A stretch of DNA of 64,000 nucleotides from Gammaproteobacteria bacterium UBA7449 (GTDB taxonomy: Bacteria > Pseudomonadota > Gammaproteobacteria > Pseudomonadales > Pseudohongiellaceae), in the NCBI GenBank assembly GCA_002477465.1, contig DLPV01000003.1, forward strand, positions 1-64,000, given 5' to 3'. This document shows, piece by piece, positions 1 to 9,718 of the stretch. The position numbers and the translations under genes were made by a program. Under the pieces are notes generated by a model. It saw only the letters and a list, made by a program, of their open reading frames with translations. It did not search any database and was not told where the DNA came from. Position 1 is the first letter of the stretch. Every line of letters begins with the position of its first letter.

Positions 1-675
1 CTACGAGGGTTTCTATTTCCTAGACCACATACTGTCAACATTAGCGGTGACGGCGAAATCACCGCTTACAAAGACCAGGCCAAGGTCAGCCTGATGGTGA
101 CCACGGAAGCCCGCGATCTGTCCCAGTCCATGACGGCCAATCAGGAGCTACGCAATGGCTTGATTCAAGACTTCATCAGCGCCGGTATTCCCGCTGGGGA
201 TATCAACAATTCCAAATTCTCGAGTTCGCCACAGTTTGGCTTTTTTGGACGTGATCCCTCGTCCTATGAGGTCACGGCCCGGCTCGAGGTCGAGGTCGAA
301 TCTGAAGAGCATTTGCAGCTTCTCGCGGCAGCGGCGGATGAGAACGATGAAGTCGAATTCGAAAGCACCGAGTTTGAGCATAGCGAAGCAGAGGCATTCG
401 AAGTTCAAGTGCGCGAGTTAGCGTTGCAGGATGTTATGGAGCAGAAGGCTTACTACGAAAGCAATCTCGGGATTAAGCTTCAGGCCATCAACTTTTATTA
501 CGGAGGCGTCCAGCGCATGTCTCGCGCCATGCCTATGGTGGCGATGGAGATGGCAGCAGATGTCGCCAGCACTGCTGTGCAGTCAGTCGCGGCGCCCGCT
601 GTCGCCCCTACATTCGATGAAGTAGAATACCAGTCCTCTGTGACGGTGGTATTCGAAATTGTTAGCGATAACTAA
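1..675 (+). CDS. SIMPL domain protein (DUF541), 5' end cut by window edge
   Basis: The frame is open from base 1, so the gene starts before the window and 224 codons are visible. The first visible internal Met is at base 94, but the upstream residues (…VNISGDGEITAYKDQAKV) are the typical first strand of a SIMPL/DUF541 domain, so 94 is not the start. The rest fits the family: alternating strands and acidic helices, then an Ala/Met-rich stretch and a final strand ending in FEIVSDN. SIMPL proteins are usually exported periplasmic or outer-membrane-associated proteins of poorly defined function. The signal peptide would lie outside the window. The next gene starts inside the last codons of this one. 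Confidence 0.8.
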   Translation, partial: LRGFLFPRPHTVNISGDGEITAYKDQAKVSLMVTTEARDLSQSMTANQELRNGLIQDFISAGIPAGDINNSKFSSSPQFGFFGRDPSSYEVTARLEVEVESEEHLQLLAAAADENDEVEFESTEFEHSEAEAFEVQVRELALQDVMEQKAYYESNLGIKLQAINFYYGGVQRMSRAMPMVAMEMAADVASTAVQSVAAPAVAPTFDEVEYQSSVTVVFEIVSDN

Positions 676-1219
676 GTGCAATCGTGGCAAACATGCTGCC
701 ACTCTTAGCCTGCTCTGCGCGGTGCTGCTCACCGCGCCAGCGAGCCTGGGTGACGTACTTGCTGACGCCAGGCTTCTACTGCGAGTAAGCAATACCGCAG
801 AAAACTTCGAGACCCGCACCCAATCCCAGATCCGCAACATTCTCCGCACCTATGCCAGTATCGTAGCCATGGAGAGCGACGTTGAACTTCCGGCAGGAAT
901 CAGATCGACCATTGCGGCGTGCTACACCCGGGAATATGCCTGGGAAAATTTCCGGGGAGGCTTCGCAGAGATAATTGCCGAACATCTAAGCCCGCAGCAA
1001 ATCCAGCTGCTCATCGGCTTTTATCGCAACAGGGGATTACCCCCTTCTCAAATCGACACCTTCAAGGCAACGATTGCCAAAGCGGAATTGATAGAAGCAA
1101 GTAGCGCCGACTATATATTCAGCAGCAGCCCAGGCTGTGTGCATCGAGATGCTCAATTGATAAGTTCTTTTATAGATTCGCAAAGCCTTCCTTCCCTGCT
1201 GGGCACCAGCCTTGAGTAA
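659..1219 (+). CDS. Small exported protein, DUF2059-like
   Basis: 186 codons with a TTG start that overlaps the end of the SIMPL gene by 17 bases. No ATG or GTG lies in frame before the hydrophobic segment. Residues 12-31 (ATLSLLCAVLLTAPASLGDV) form a signal peptide. The mature part is helical, with a segment near residues 105-125 (EIIAEHLSPQQIQLLIGFYR) that resembles DUF2059-type proteins, in which a helix pair of this kind precedes a short C-terminal tail. Function is unknown. The overlaps with the genes on both sides suggest translational coupling in one transcript. The assignment to DUF2059 is tentative. Confidence 0.55.
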   Translation: MLAITKCNRGKHAATLSLLCAVLLTAPASLGDVLADARLLLRVSNTAENFETRTQSQIRNILRTYASIVAMESDVELPAGIRSTIAACYTREYAWENFRGGFAEIIAEHLSPQQIQLLIGFYRNRGLPPSQIDTFKATIAKAELIEASSADYIFSSSPGCVHRDAQLISSFIDSQSLPSLLGTSLE

Positions 1220-3929
1220 GCCCGGCCCTGAAAATTCAGACCCGGTCATGCAAACAGGCGAGCCTGCCGGGGCAGCGCCGGCCGACATCGAATTGGACAA
1301 GCTGGAGTGGCGAGAAGCCCTTGAAGACATCCTTGCATGTTATGGCACCCAGGGCGTGCAGGAAATCCTGGCCAGTCTCGGTAACTGGTGCGCGGAACAA
1401 CAACTGCCGGTGCGAGTCGGCAACGTCAACACCCCTTATCTGAACTCCATTCCTATTTCGCAGCAAGCAGACTACCCTGGCGATCTTGAACTTGAGCAGC
1501 GGCTGGAAAACATCCTGCGGTGGAATGCGATGGCCATGGTCCTGCAGGGCCAGGATGCGGGAACTGGCGTAGGCGGCCACATTGCAACCTACGCTTCTGC
1601 GGCAACTCTGATGGAAGTTGGTTTTAACCATTTCTTTCGCAACCAATCAGAGAGCTACGGCGGCGATTTAGTAATGCTGCAGCCCCACACCTCGCCCGGC
1701 ATCTATGCGCGCTCCTGGCTAGAAGGACGCTTGAGTACCGCGCAATTGAAAAATTTCCGACGAGAACTGCAACCTGAAGGCGGCCTCACCTCCTATCCCC
1801 ATCCGCGATCAATGCCGGATTATTGGCAGGTACCAAATGCCTCCATGGGCCTGTCAACACCCACAGCCATCTACCAGGCTCGATTTGCCAAGTATCTTGA
1901 GAATCGGGGACTGAAGCCCCGGCGTGGCGGGAAAGTCTGGTGCTTTATCGGTGATGGCGAGGCCGATGAGCCGGAAGTATTGGGAACGATTAACATCGCC
2001 TCAAGGGAGAAGCTAGATAACCTGGTTCTGGTGATCAACTGCAATTTACAGCGCCTGGACGGCCCGGTAAGAGGCAACAGCAAGATCATCCAGGAACTTG
2101 AGGCGTCCTTCACTGGAGTGGGTTGGGATGTGATCAAAGTCATCTGGGGTGGTGGATGGGACCGACTGCTCGCCGCCGATAGTCAGGGCATGCTTCGCCA
2201 ACGCATGGAAGAGTGTGTGGATGGAGACTACCAGCGTTATTCGGTCCTGCCCGGCGACCTGCAGCGAGAGCATTGGGTGGACGGTAATCCCGAACTGGAA
2301 CAGATGATGAATGCCCTGTCCGACGAAGAGGTAAAACAAATCAAGCGCGGCGGACAAGACCCAGAAAAGATTTACGCCGCCTACTCCAGGGCTGCAGCCA
2401 ACACCGAAAAGCCCACGGTGATATTAATCAAGACTGTTAAAGGTGATGGACTGGTGGATGCTGCCGGCAGTAATACTGTCCATCAGAAAAAGAACTTTGA
2501 TACGGTGCAGCGTATCGCGATAGCGCGTAATTTCGGTATTCCATTGAGTGACGCCGAAATCGAACGTGCCGCCTTCTATCGCCCCGATCCTGGCAGCGAA
2601 GAAATCCGCTATCTGCACGCGCGGCGGGAGGCTCTGGGTGGCGCCATACCCGAGCGCAACAGCAACTGCATCAGTCTGGCCCCACCGCCATTGGAGCGCT
2701 TTGCCAGCTTGTTGCGCAATCCCAGCAATCGACCCCAGTCCACCACCATGGCACTGGTGCGGATCCTTTCAATCTTGATGAGAGAGGACGGGTTAAAGCA
2801 GTACATAGTCCCAATCGTTCCCGATGAGGCGCGAACCTTTGGCTTGGAGGCCTTATTCAAAATTGCGGGCATTTTCTCCCTGCAGGGGCAACACTATACG
2901 CCGGTGGATGCGGACACACTGGTGGCTTACCGCGAGGCTGAAGACGGTCAAATCTTGCAAGAAGGCATTTGCGAAACTGGCGCCCTGGCTTCTTTTCTGG
3001 CAGCCGGCACGGCTTACTCGATTCATGGCCTGCCAATGATCCCGTTCTATTTTTTCTATTCGATCTTTGGCTTTCAGCGCGTCGGGGACATGATCTGGAC
3101 CTGCGGCGACATGCTCTGTCGCGGCTTTTTGATTGGGGGCACTGCAGGCCGGACAACACTGAATGGCGAAGGCATTCAGCACCAGGATGGACATTCTCAG
3201 GTCATCGCCAATACTTACCCCAACCTGAAGAGTTACGATGCCGCCTTTACCTACGAACTGGTGGTTATCGTGCGCGAGGGAATCCGCCGCATGTACCAGC
3301 AGCAGGAGAACATCTTCTACTACCTGACCGCTTACAATGAGAATTATGTAATGCCTGTCATGCCAGAGTCAGAGGCTGTTGCTGAAGGCATCATCAGAGG
3401 AGGCTATTGCTACTCTTCAAGCGAGACTATCGAATCCTCGCAGATACACCTGCTCGGCAGCGGCTCGATCATGCAGCAGGTGTTGGCGGCTCGCGATCAA
3501 CTTGAGGCGCTCGATTACAGGGTGTCAGTCTGGAGCATTACCAGCTACAACGAACTCTATCGCGAGGCTGAGTCCTGTGAGCGACTGGCCAGGTTGCACC
3601 CGACCGCAGCAGCGCCCCAAGCTTACATAAAGGCTATGTTCGCCGACACTAGCGGCGTTTATATTGCAGCCTCCGACTATATGAAAACCCTGGCCCGCAG
3701 CATCGCCCCTTGGATGCCTGCCAGCTACCAGGTCCTGGGCACAGACGGCTATGGCCTGAGTGAGTCGCGGGAGGAGTTGCGAGACTACTTCGAGATTAGC
3801 GCCGAGCACATTTGTCATACAGCACTGGTGCAATTAATGCGCACACAGACCAAGGGCAAGCGCCGTATTCAGTCGCAGATTGATGCCTTGGGAATTAACC
3901 CGGATAAACCAGATCCAGCACTGCGCTAG
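1212..3929 (+). CDS. aceE: Pyruvate dehydrogenase E1 component, homodimeric type
   Basis: 905 residues, close to the 887 of E. coli AceE. The protein decarboxylates pyruvate with thiamine diphosphate and passes the acetyl group to the lipoyl E2. The thiamine-binding region (GDGEADEPE, then INCNLQRLDGPVRGN, about residues 247-290) matches the AceE subfamily almost word for word. The C-terminal half carries the transketolase pyrimidine domain. TTG at 1212 overlaps the preceding gene by 8 bases; an in-frame ATG at 1248 is an alternative start. No aceF or lpd follows, because the next gene is on the other strand. The protein could therefore serve an E2 encoded elsewhere or be a paralogue such as the 2-oxobutyrate-type E1 (MdeB). 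Family call is firm, substrate less so. Confidence 0.9.
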   Translation: MSKPGPENSDPVMQTGEPAGAAPADIELDKLEWREALEDILACYGTQGVQEILASLGNWCAEQQLPVRVGNVNTPYLNSIPISQQADYPGDLELEQRLENILRWNAMAMVLQGQDAGTGVGGHIATYASAATLMEVGFNHFFRNQSESYGGDLVMLQPHTSPGIYARSWLEGRLSTAQLKNFRRELQPEGGLTSYPHPRSMPDYWQVPNASMGLSTPTAIYQARFAKYLENRGLKPRRGGKVWCFIGDGEADEPEVLGTINIASREKLDNLVLVINCNLQRLDGPVRGNSKIIQELEASFTGVGWDVIKVIWGGGWDRLLAADSQGMLRQRMEECVDGDYQRYSVLPGDLQREHWVDGNPELEQMMNALSDEEVKQIKRGGQDPEKIYAAYSRAAANTEKPTVILIKTVKGDGLVDAAGSNTVHQKKNFDTVQRIAIARNFGIPLSDAEIERAAFYRPDPGSEEIRYLHARREALGGAIPERNSNCISLAPPPLERFASLLRNPSNRPQSTTMALVRILSILMREDGLKQYIVPIVPDEARTFGLEALFKIAGIFSLQGQHYTPVDADTLVAYREAEDGQILQEGICETGALASFLAAGTAYSIHGLPMIPFYFFYSIFGFQRVGDMIWTCGDMLCRGFLIGGTAGRTTLNGEGIQHQDGHSQVIANTYPNLKSYDAAFTYELVVIVREGIRRMYQQQENIFYYLTAYNENYVMPVMPESEAVAEGIIRGGYCYSSSETIESSQIHLLGSGSIMQQVLAARDQLEALDYRVSVWSITSYNELYREAESCERLARLHPTAAAPQAYIKAMFADTSGVYIAASDYMKTLARSIAPWMPASYQVLGTDGYGLSESREELRDYFEISAEHICHTALVQLMRTQTKGKRRIQSQIDALGINPDKPDPALR

Positions 3930-3959
3930 ATCCCGTGATACGTCTTTTGCGCACAGGAA

Positions 3960-4754
3960 TCAGTGCGTCATGGAATACATCAGGTAGTTAATACCAAGTC
4001 GGTAGGCCGAGTTAGCGTAGCGGGTCGGATACGCCTGATGATAAGTATGCTCCCAGCCATCACCCATATCTGAATTCCAGTTGATCAGCACCATGACGCG
4101 ACCTGAGTCATCAAGGATGGCGTGGTTGCTGGCATAGTCGATCCCCTGCTCGCCAAAGTCATCGGAGCGATAAAGCGCCGGAATCATCTGTGGGCCATCG
4201 ATATCGTAGTAGACATGGAATATCTCATGGTCAGACTTCAACTCGACGATTTCGCGATCTGGAAAAACCTGACTGAAGGCCGCGTAGAAATTGTCCCACT
4301 GGCGCTGCCCCCAGAAATCATCGATTAACAGAAAGCCACCCCGCAGAAGATATTCGCGCAGGTTTTCGATCTCTTTGGGGCTGAGCACGATGCCGCCATT
4401 CTGGCCAACTTCCAGCATGTAAAGAAACGGATAATAAAAAATTTGCTCGTCGTCGAAGCGCAGCACGATGGGATTGCTTTCGACCTTGATATTGGTCAGC
4501 CGTGACACGCCCCGCAGGAAGTTCATATCCGCATCGGGGAAGTCGATTGACCAGGTGCCATAGCCGAAGCCGCCGCCCCAATAGGTATCAAACTGAACCC
4601 TGACGAAGTTAAACTCACCTGAGTCTTCAACGCCCAGATCGTAAACATCAGCATCTGTACCCGCGATGGAAGGGAATACCTGCGCTGCTCCTAGCCCGGG
4701 CAGCAAGCTTAGCAACAGCACTGTAAGCAACCGAATCGGCAAGATTTTAAGCAT
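3960..4754 (-). CDS. Exported DUF4159 domain protein
   Basis: 264 residues. Residues 1-24 are a signal peptide (RLLTVLLLSLLPGLGAAQ). The mature protein has the DUF4159 pattern: FNFVRVQFD near the start, a GTWSIDFPDAD segment, then a strand and glycine turn (LRGGFLLIDDFWG) that resembles glutamine-amidotransferase-like folds. DUF4159 proteins often accompany MoxR/DUF58 clusters, which are not seen here. The gene is convergent with aceE, with 30 bases between stop codons. Function unknown; family call fairly sure. Confidence 0.75.
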   Translation of the reverse strand: MLKILPIRLLTVLLLSLLPGLGAAQVFPSIAGTDADVYDLGVEDSGEFNFVRVQFDTYWGGGFGYGTWSIDFPDADMNFLRGVSRLTNIKVESNPIVLRFDDEQIFYYPFLYMLEVGQNGGIVLSPKEIENLREYLLRGGFLLIDDFWGQRQWDNFYAAFSQVFPDREIVELKSDHEIFHVYYDIDGPQMIPALYRSDDFGEQGIDYASNHAILDDSGRVMVLINWNSDMGDGWEHTYHQAYPTRYANSAYRLGINYLMYSMTH

Positions 4755-5088
4755 TTAAACTCATCAAAAATTAGGAACCAATCAAGTGTGGCTATATTCC
4801 GCGAAAGGATCAAGCACACAGAGCCAACTTATCCGCAAAATATTCGAAAATTTCCTTTCCATATTTCAAATACGATAAAACCAGTCAGCGGTCGTGACAT
4901 AAGGATATGCATGTGGCCGGTTTGGTTGTCCCTAATTTCTCAGAACCCCTATTTCCAGATTGCCCCGCCTATCCAAACCATGCAGCGCTTACCGGGGCAA
5001 AAGCCCGCATCGCTTTGAACGGCCTTCATTACTGCAAGGTTTTAAGCTGACCGGATGAGCAAAGAAACGCGTTTGGGAAAGCGGGGCC
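4755..5088. other. Intergenic region without a recognised gene
   Basis: 334 bases between the DUF4159 gene start and the end of the ChaN-like gene. It must hold the promoter for the DUF4159 gene at its left edge, in an AT-rich tract around 4755-4880. I see no convincing coding frame, terminator or repeat. A 76-codon plus-strand frame here has no family resemblance and no ribosome binding site. Confidence 0.4.
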
Positions 5089-6012
5089 TCAACGTAGCGA
5101 ATCGCAATAATCTTCATCACTCACAGCAGGCGTGAACCAGATATAGTCGTAAGCGGGCTGGGCACCAAACTGTTCGAGGTATCGCGCAGGCTCGTTTTCA
5201 TCTGCAACGACTTCCAATAGTGCCAGGCTGACTATGTCTTTTCGCTCCAACTGCACATCACCTGCAAGCAAGTAGTTTGGGACGCCTAGATCGTGGCGCA
5301 CATGATAATTACCAGCGAGCAACACAGCCATGCCATCCGGAACCCTCAGGTTCTTTGCCATGGTGAAATCTCGCGTCTGTTGGACCCGTACCATTGGCGG
5401 AAACTGCGATTCCGGCAACATGCCGCAATGACTCTCGTCGATATCGCTGTTGAGCTTTGCCATGGTTTCGGCATCGAAAATATCTGCGATTGCTACGGGG
5501 GTTGGTGCGCCATATACCGCTCTCACAGTCTCCAGGCTTATGTTTCCTGCAGTTACTGGCACAGAGCCATCATAAGCAGCACGGAGAAGCGGCCCATAAA
5601 ACTGCCAGTCCCAGCCCTGTTCATCCCAGTATAAAAACTCCTGCATCGCTGCATCTGAAGCGAATTCTGTTTCTAAAAACCGGCTCAAGGGCTCAGAGGC
5701 ATTGCTTTCGAGCATCTCGAAAGTCATTTGGCTTACAGCACCGTCACTGATCAAGCGCTCAATTACAGCTAACTGAATCGCGTGATGATCCGGGTTGTCG
5801 TGTTTCTCACCTAATAAAAGATAACTGGCACTAATCAAACTCGGCCAAAGGTTATCTGGACTAATAAACTGCTGTTCACGGCTGCTCCAGATTTTCCCCA
5901 CCAGCTGATGATCTGCATATAACACTGACTGCCAGTTCTCAGGATTATCGACCTGCGCCGAGAGTGGGTGACTTAGAGTCAGGACTGCAATGACAGTGAC
6001 AAAGATTCGCAT
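5089..6012 (-). CDS. ChaN-like exported haem-binding family protein (DUF399)
   Basis: 307 residues when started at the ATG at 6010-6012, one base after the stop of the upstream cytochrome gene. That start gives a clean signal peptide (MRIFVTVIAVLTLSHPLSAQ); the longer open frame to 6105 lies inside the cytochrome gene. Family marks are LLGEKHDNPDHH near residue 64 and LLAGNYHVRHDLGVP in the C-terminal half, as in ChaN lipoproteins that bind haem. There is no lipobox cysteine, so the protein is probably soluble and periplasmic. It sits in a minus-strand group with a cytochrome c and SixA, which suggests a link to haem or redox stress. The role is inferred. Confidence 0.75.
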   Translation of the reverse strand: MRIFVTVIAVLTLSHPLSAQVDNPENWQSVLYADHQLVGKIWSSREQQFISPDNLWPSLISASYLLLGEKHDNPDHHAIQLAVIERLISDGAVSQMTFEMLESNASEPLSRFLETEFASDAAMQEFLYWDEQGWDWQFYGPLLRAAYDGSVPVTAGNISLETVRAVYGAPTPVAIADIFDAETMAKLNSDIDESHCGMLPESQFPPMVRVQQTRDFTMAKNLRVPDGMAVLLAGNYHVRHDLGVPNYLLAGDVQLERKDIVSLALLEVVADENEPARYLEQFGAQPAYDYIWFTPAVSDEDYCDSLR

Positions 6013-6013
6013 G

Positions 6014-6472
6014 CTAGTTAGTGCCTCCCATCTGCTCCCAGTTCCCATAAATTCCATCGTCCCAAAAATTCTGAAAATAGGCGATCGCGGACAGTTTTTC
6101 GTCATCAGTTAGAACCTCAGCAAATGCTGGCATTTTGCCGCCGAAGGGAATGCCGCCTTCGTTGACGACCTGCATGAGCAGGGACAGAGGATGATGCCAG
6201 GCATGGGCCGTGCCGTTCAGGGGCGGCGGTGGAAACGAGCCGTCATCCAGTTTTTGGCGCCAGTCTGCAGCCAGGCCCTGGGCTTGGTCGCCATGACACT
6301 CTGCACAGTGACCTTGAAACACTACTTCACCAGTTGCAACCTGGGTGGATGTATACCAGCGGCCCGGCACTTTAGCCTGGCTTGCGCTAGTGGCACCGCT
6401 ACCGGCTTCCGAACAGCCCACCAGCTGCGCGGCAATGACAACAAACAAGGTAACTGGAATGCTCCTGGCCAT
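6014..6472 (-). CDS. Class I cytochrome c lipoprotein
   Basis: 152 residues. The N-terminus is a lipoprotein signal (LFVVIAAQLVGC, lipobox Cys at about residue 20). A single haem site, CAECHGD, lies near residue 56, followed by a Gly/Pro-rich loop (PPPPLNGTAHAWHHP) and a likely methionine ligand in GGKMPAF near residue 113. The order CxxCH then Met is that of a monohaem electron carrier on the periplasmic face of a membrane. It ends one base before the ATG of the ChaN-like gene and starts 3 bases after the stop of sixA, so the three are probably one operon. Confidence 0.85.
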   Translation of the reverse strand: MARSIPVTLFVVIAAQLVGCSEAGSGATSASQAKVPGRWYTSTQVATGEVVFQGHCAECHGDQAQGLAADWRQKLDDGSFPPPPLNGTAHAWHHPLSLLMQVVNEGGIPFGGKMPAFAEVLTDDEKLSAIAYFQNFWDDGIYGNWEQMGGTN

Positions 6473-6475
6473 CGC

Positions 6476-6970
6476 TCAGACTTCTTTCTTGGGGTAATCG
6501 AATTCTTCCAGCCTGGCGCCGCGCTCTTCGATCTCACTCCAGCTTTCGATTGGCAGACTCATCTGCACCAGACCACAGGTCGGAATATTGTCGATTTCAG
6601 CCCCTGTCATCAGGTTGGCAAACTCGGTTATCGCCGGGTTGTGGCCTACTAGCATGGCCGATTCAAAATGATCATCCACCAGGCGGGCAGCTTTCAGGAA
6701 CATACCGGCCCCGGCGAAATACAGCTCGGGATTGCTGGCAACCTCATCAGCATCGAAGCCCAGTTCCTCCGCCATCAATTTCGCAGTGGTTTTAGCGCGC
6801 ACCGCGGGACTGCAGATGATGCAATCCAGCTGACTGCCCCGCTGCTGGAAGCGACTGGCCATCTCTGGTACATCCCGTCGGCCACGGTCCGCCAGCGGAC
6901 GCTCAAAATCCTTCAGCTCTGGGTCATCCCAGCTGGATTTGGCGTGGCGCAGTAAATAGAGCGTTTTCAT
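6476..6970 (-). CDS. sixA: Phosphohistidine phosphatase, SixA family
   Basis: 164 residues, the usual SixA size. The catalytic histidine lies in LLRHAKSSWDD at the N-terminus, and the second active-site histidine in LVGHNPAI near residue 110. The short form without extra insertions points to SixA, which removes phosphate from histidine in phosphorelay or PTS^Ntr proteins, rather than to phosphoglycerate mutase. There is no signal peptide, so it is cytoplasmic. First gene of the minus-strand set with cytochrome c and the ChaN-like protein. Confidence 0.8.
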   Translation of the reverse strand: MKTLYLLRHAKSSWDDPELKDFERPLADRGRRDVPEMASRFQQRGSQLDCIICSPAVRAKTTAKLMAEELGFDADEVASNPELYFAGAGMFLKAARLVDDHFESAMLVGHNPAITEFANLMTGAEIDNIPTCGLVQMSLPIESWSEIEERGARLEEFDYPKKEV

Positions 6971-7189
6971 GGAATGCGTCAGAACGTTTTCAGCGGGTGA
7001 AGAAACCGGTTTCAGTGCCCGCAGACAGGCATTTCAGCCTTATACCCCAATTACCTGACCAACTCCAGAAAAGTTCAATTGCTAACGAAACTGCAAGGCG
7101 GACCGAAAACCAACAGTGATCATTCTTAATGTACGGCGGTGTCCACCAGACCATTGGCAATCACTACACCCGTGAAAGAGGTAGTAAAC

Positions 7190-7906
7190 ATGCTAAAACT
7201 TAATTCGCTCGTCATTCTTGGCGCGCTGACCCTATTCGGCACTGCGGCAATGGCGCAGGAGGAAGAATCCGGCCTCACCACAGAAGTGGAGCTCGGCGCC
7301 GTCTTCACCAGCGGTAATGCGGAAGCTGAAAGCATTAATTTTCGAGGAGAGGTCGACTGGAACCGAGGAGGCTGGGATTATGGCTTCTTGATTGACGGCC
7401 TGCGGCAATCCCAGAATGACGTATTGGCCGCTCAGCGCTTCTACTATGTGGCGAACGCCAATTACGAGCTGGATGAAGTGAGTTTCATCCAGACCAGGCT
7501 GGCGCACGAGGACGACCGCTTCAGTGGTTACGACAGTCAGACTGACCTGACCGTGAGTTATGGTCGCACTACGCTGACGAATCTACAGAACATGAGCCTT
7601 ACTTATGAAGCCGGTCTCGGTTATCGCCAGAGTCGCGCCGAGGTGGAAGATTTCGACGAAGCCATGTTTCGTCTTGCCGGCGACTACCAGTGGAATATCT
7701 CTGAGTCAGCCGACTTTGGACAGACTTTGAGTGCGGAAGTTGGTAATGAAACCAATATTTATCGCTCCGAGAGTAGCATCGAGACGCGAATTCTGGACAA
7801 TCTCTCGCTTAGATTCTCTATTTTCGTTAAGCACCAGACTGAAGTACCCGTTGGGCGCAAGAAGACTGATACAGAAACCGCTATTACCTTCGTAATGAAT
7901 TTCTAG
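7190..7906 (+). CDS. DUF481 outer-membrane beta-barrel protein
   Basis: 238 residues from the ATG at 7190, which follows an AGAGGT ribosome site; a GTG 51 bases earlier is in frame but lengthens the signal peptide without reason. The signal peptide ends at ALTLFGTAAMAQ. The mature protein consists of alternating strands rich in Tyr and Asp and ends in ITFVMNF with a terminal Phe, the outer-membrane insertion signal. The segment GAVFTSGNAEAESINFRG is the usual DUF481 (YdiY-like) opening. It is probably a small 10-12-strand barrel induced by salt or acid in relatives. Monocistronic in appearance. Confidence 0.8.
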   Translation: MLKLNSLVILGALTLFGTAAMAQEEESGLTTEVELGAVFTSGNAEAESINFRGEVDWNRGGWDYGFLIDGLRQSQNDVLAAQRFYYVANANYELDEVSFIQTRLAHEDDRFSGYDSQTDLTVSYGRTTLTNLQNMSLTYEAGLGYRQSRAEVEDFDEAMFRLAGDYQWNISESADFGQTLSAEVGNETNIYRSESSIETRILDNLSLRFSIFVKHQTEVPVGRKKTDTETAITFVMNF

Positions 7907-7963
7907 CAGGTATTCCAGGAGTCCCGCGATGGGAGGTCTGGGCGCTGCTGATGAGGCCCAAGC

Positions 7964-9583
7964 ATGACACCTGTCGTTCGACTCTATTGGCTAATCGCCC
8001 TGTTCTGCCTGCCACTGAGCCTGGTGTGGCTTCATGCTAGCCTCGGTGGCACATACGCCCCTGGCACACTCGCCGCACACCCCCTGCAGCTACTCCTGTT
8101 CCTGCTGACGCTTGGCTGGACAGCTGTGGGTGGCTACGATCTATTCTTCAGCCCGAGTAATCTGCGTCGTAACTACCCGGTACTGGCCAATATTCGCTAT
8201 GCCCTTGAAAAATTTCGGCCTGAAATTCAGCAATATTTTATCTCCAACAACCAGGAAGAACGCCCTTTCAGCAGGGAGCAGCGCGATCTAGTCTATCGAC
8301 GGGCGAAAAACCTGAGTGACACCATTCCATTTGGCACCGAGCGTGACATCCTTGCCGAGGGATATCGCAGCCTGCTGCACTCAATAAACGCAACGCATCT
8401 TGATGAGAGCCATGGTCGGGTGACATTCGGCGGACCGGCCTGCAGCAAACCCTATAGCGCTTCCAGACTCAATATCTCGGCGATGAGCTTCGGCTCTCTC
8501 AGCGGTAACGCCATCAGGGCGTTGAACAAGGGCGCCAGCCTGGGAGGGTTTGCTCACAACACCGGCGAAGGCGGCTTGAGCCCACATCACCTGAAATACG
8601 GCGGCGATATTATCTGGCAAATCGGCACGGGTTATTTCGGCTGCCGCCAGAAAAACGGGCGCTTTGACGACGGCGCTTTCGCGGACAGGGCCAGCCGCGA
8701 CTCGGTCAAGATGATAGAAATCAAGATTTCCCAGGGTGCAAAGCCCTCTCATGGGGGCGTCCTCCCCGCCGCCAAGGTGACCCAGGAAATCGCTGACATT
8801 CGCCTGGTGGAAGTTGGCCAGACCGTCAATTCGCCTCCCAGCCACCCTGAATTCTCCACCCCGATCGGCCTGCTTGAGTTCGTGCAGCGACTCCGAAATG
8901 AAAGCGGCGGCAAGCCAATAGGAATTAAACTCTGCCTTGGGCATAAGCATGAGTTTCTCGGCATCATCAAAGCCATGGTAGCAACCCAGATTGCGCCGGA
9001 CTTCATTACCATCGATGGCTCTGAGGGTGGCACTGGTGCAGCCCCTGTGGAGTTCACCAACCGACTTGGTGTGCCCTGCCTCGAAGCGACCTACTTCGCC
9101 AACCAGGCGCTGATCGGCGCCAATCTGAGGGACTCAATACGTTTGATCAGTTCCGGGATAACAGCCAGCGGTTTCGACATGCTGGAAAAAATTGCGGTTG
9201 GGGCAAACGCAGTCAATGCAGCGCGCTCGATGATGTTGGCGCTGGGTTGTATTCAGGCACGCAGTTGCAACACCAATCTTTGCCCCACCGGCATCGCCAC
9301 TCAGGATCCTGCCCGGGAGCGGGCGGTAGATGTGGAAGAAAAAGCCCAGCGTGTAAAGAACTATCACGAACGCACCATACACTCTTTTCTTGAGCTGTGC
9401 GGTGCGATGGGCCTGGAAGATCCGGACGATCTTGCCCCCGAAGATCTCTTGCGCCGCTCGGAAAATATTATGCGATCCTTCGTGCAGAGCTATGCTGCAT
9501 TAGAGCCGGGACAGCTCTTGTCGGATGACATACCGGCATCATTCAAGACTGACTGGGACCGGGCCCAAGCAGCCAAATTTTGA
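7964..9583 (+). CDS. FMN-binding glutamate synthase family protein, membrane-anchored
   Basis: 539 residues. Two hydrophobic segments at residues 6-30 and about 42-60 anchor the N-terminus. The remainder is the GltS FMN domain of glutamate synthase large subunit: MSFGSLSGNAIRALNKGA, GEGGLSPHH, a lysine-rich SQGAKPSHGGVLP segment, the flavin phosphate loop (DGSEGGTGAAP) and a cysteine motif (CNTNLCPTGIATQDP) that in GltB binds the 3Fe-4S cluster. It lacks the glutaminase domain, so it is not a complete GltB. Such stand-alone membrane forms are common and their substrate is not established. Confidence 0.8.
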   Translation: MTPVVRLYWLIALFCLPLSLVWLHASLGGTYAPGTLAAHPLQLLLFLLTLGWTAVGGYDLFFSPSNLRRNYPVLANIRYALEKFRPEIQQYFISNNQEERPFSREQRDLVYRRAKNLSDTIPFGTERDILAEGYRSLLHSINATHLDESHGRVTFGGPACSKPYSASRLNISAMSFGSLSGNAIRALNKGASLGGFAHNTGEGGLSPHHLKYGGDIIWQIGTGYFGCRQKNGRFDDGAFADRASRDSVKMIEIKISQGAKPSHGGVLPAAKVTQEIADIRLVEVGQTVNSPPSHPEFSTPIGLLEFVQRLRNESGGKPIGIKLCLGHKHEFLGIIKAMVATQIAPDFITIDGSEGGTGAAPVEFTNRLGVPCLEATYFANQALIGANLRDSIRLISSGITASGFDMLEKIAVGANAVNAARSMMLALGCIQARSCNTNLCPTGIATQDPARERAVDVEEKAQRVKNYHERTIHSFLELCGAMGLEDPDDLAPEDLLRRSENIMRSFVQSYAALEPGQLLSDDIPASFKTDWDRAQAAKF

Positions 9584-9718
9584 GTCCACTCTGGCAATGC
9601 GCGACTTGTAGGCAGCAGCAGTTCAGCGCTACTGATCGCAAGCACGGAAAATAAGCGTATGATCATTGAGGATCGCTTTCGAGCAGGTCCAAATCGCTGT
9701 TCCCCTGGAGCTTGTGTC

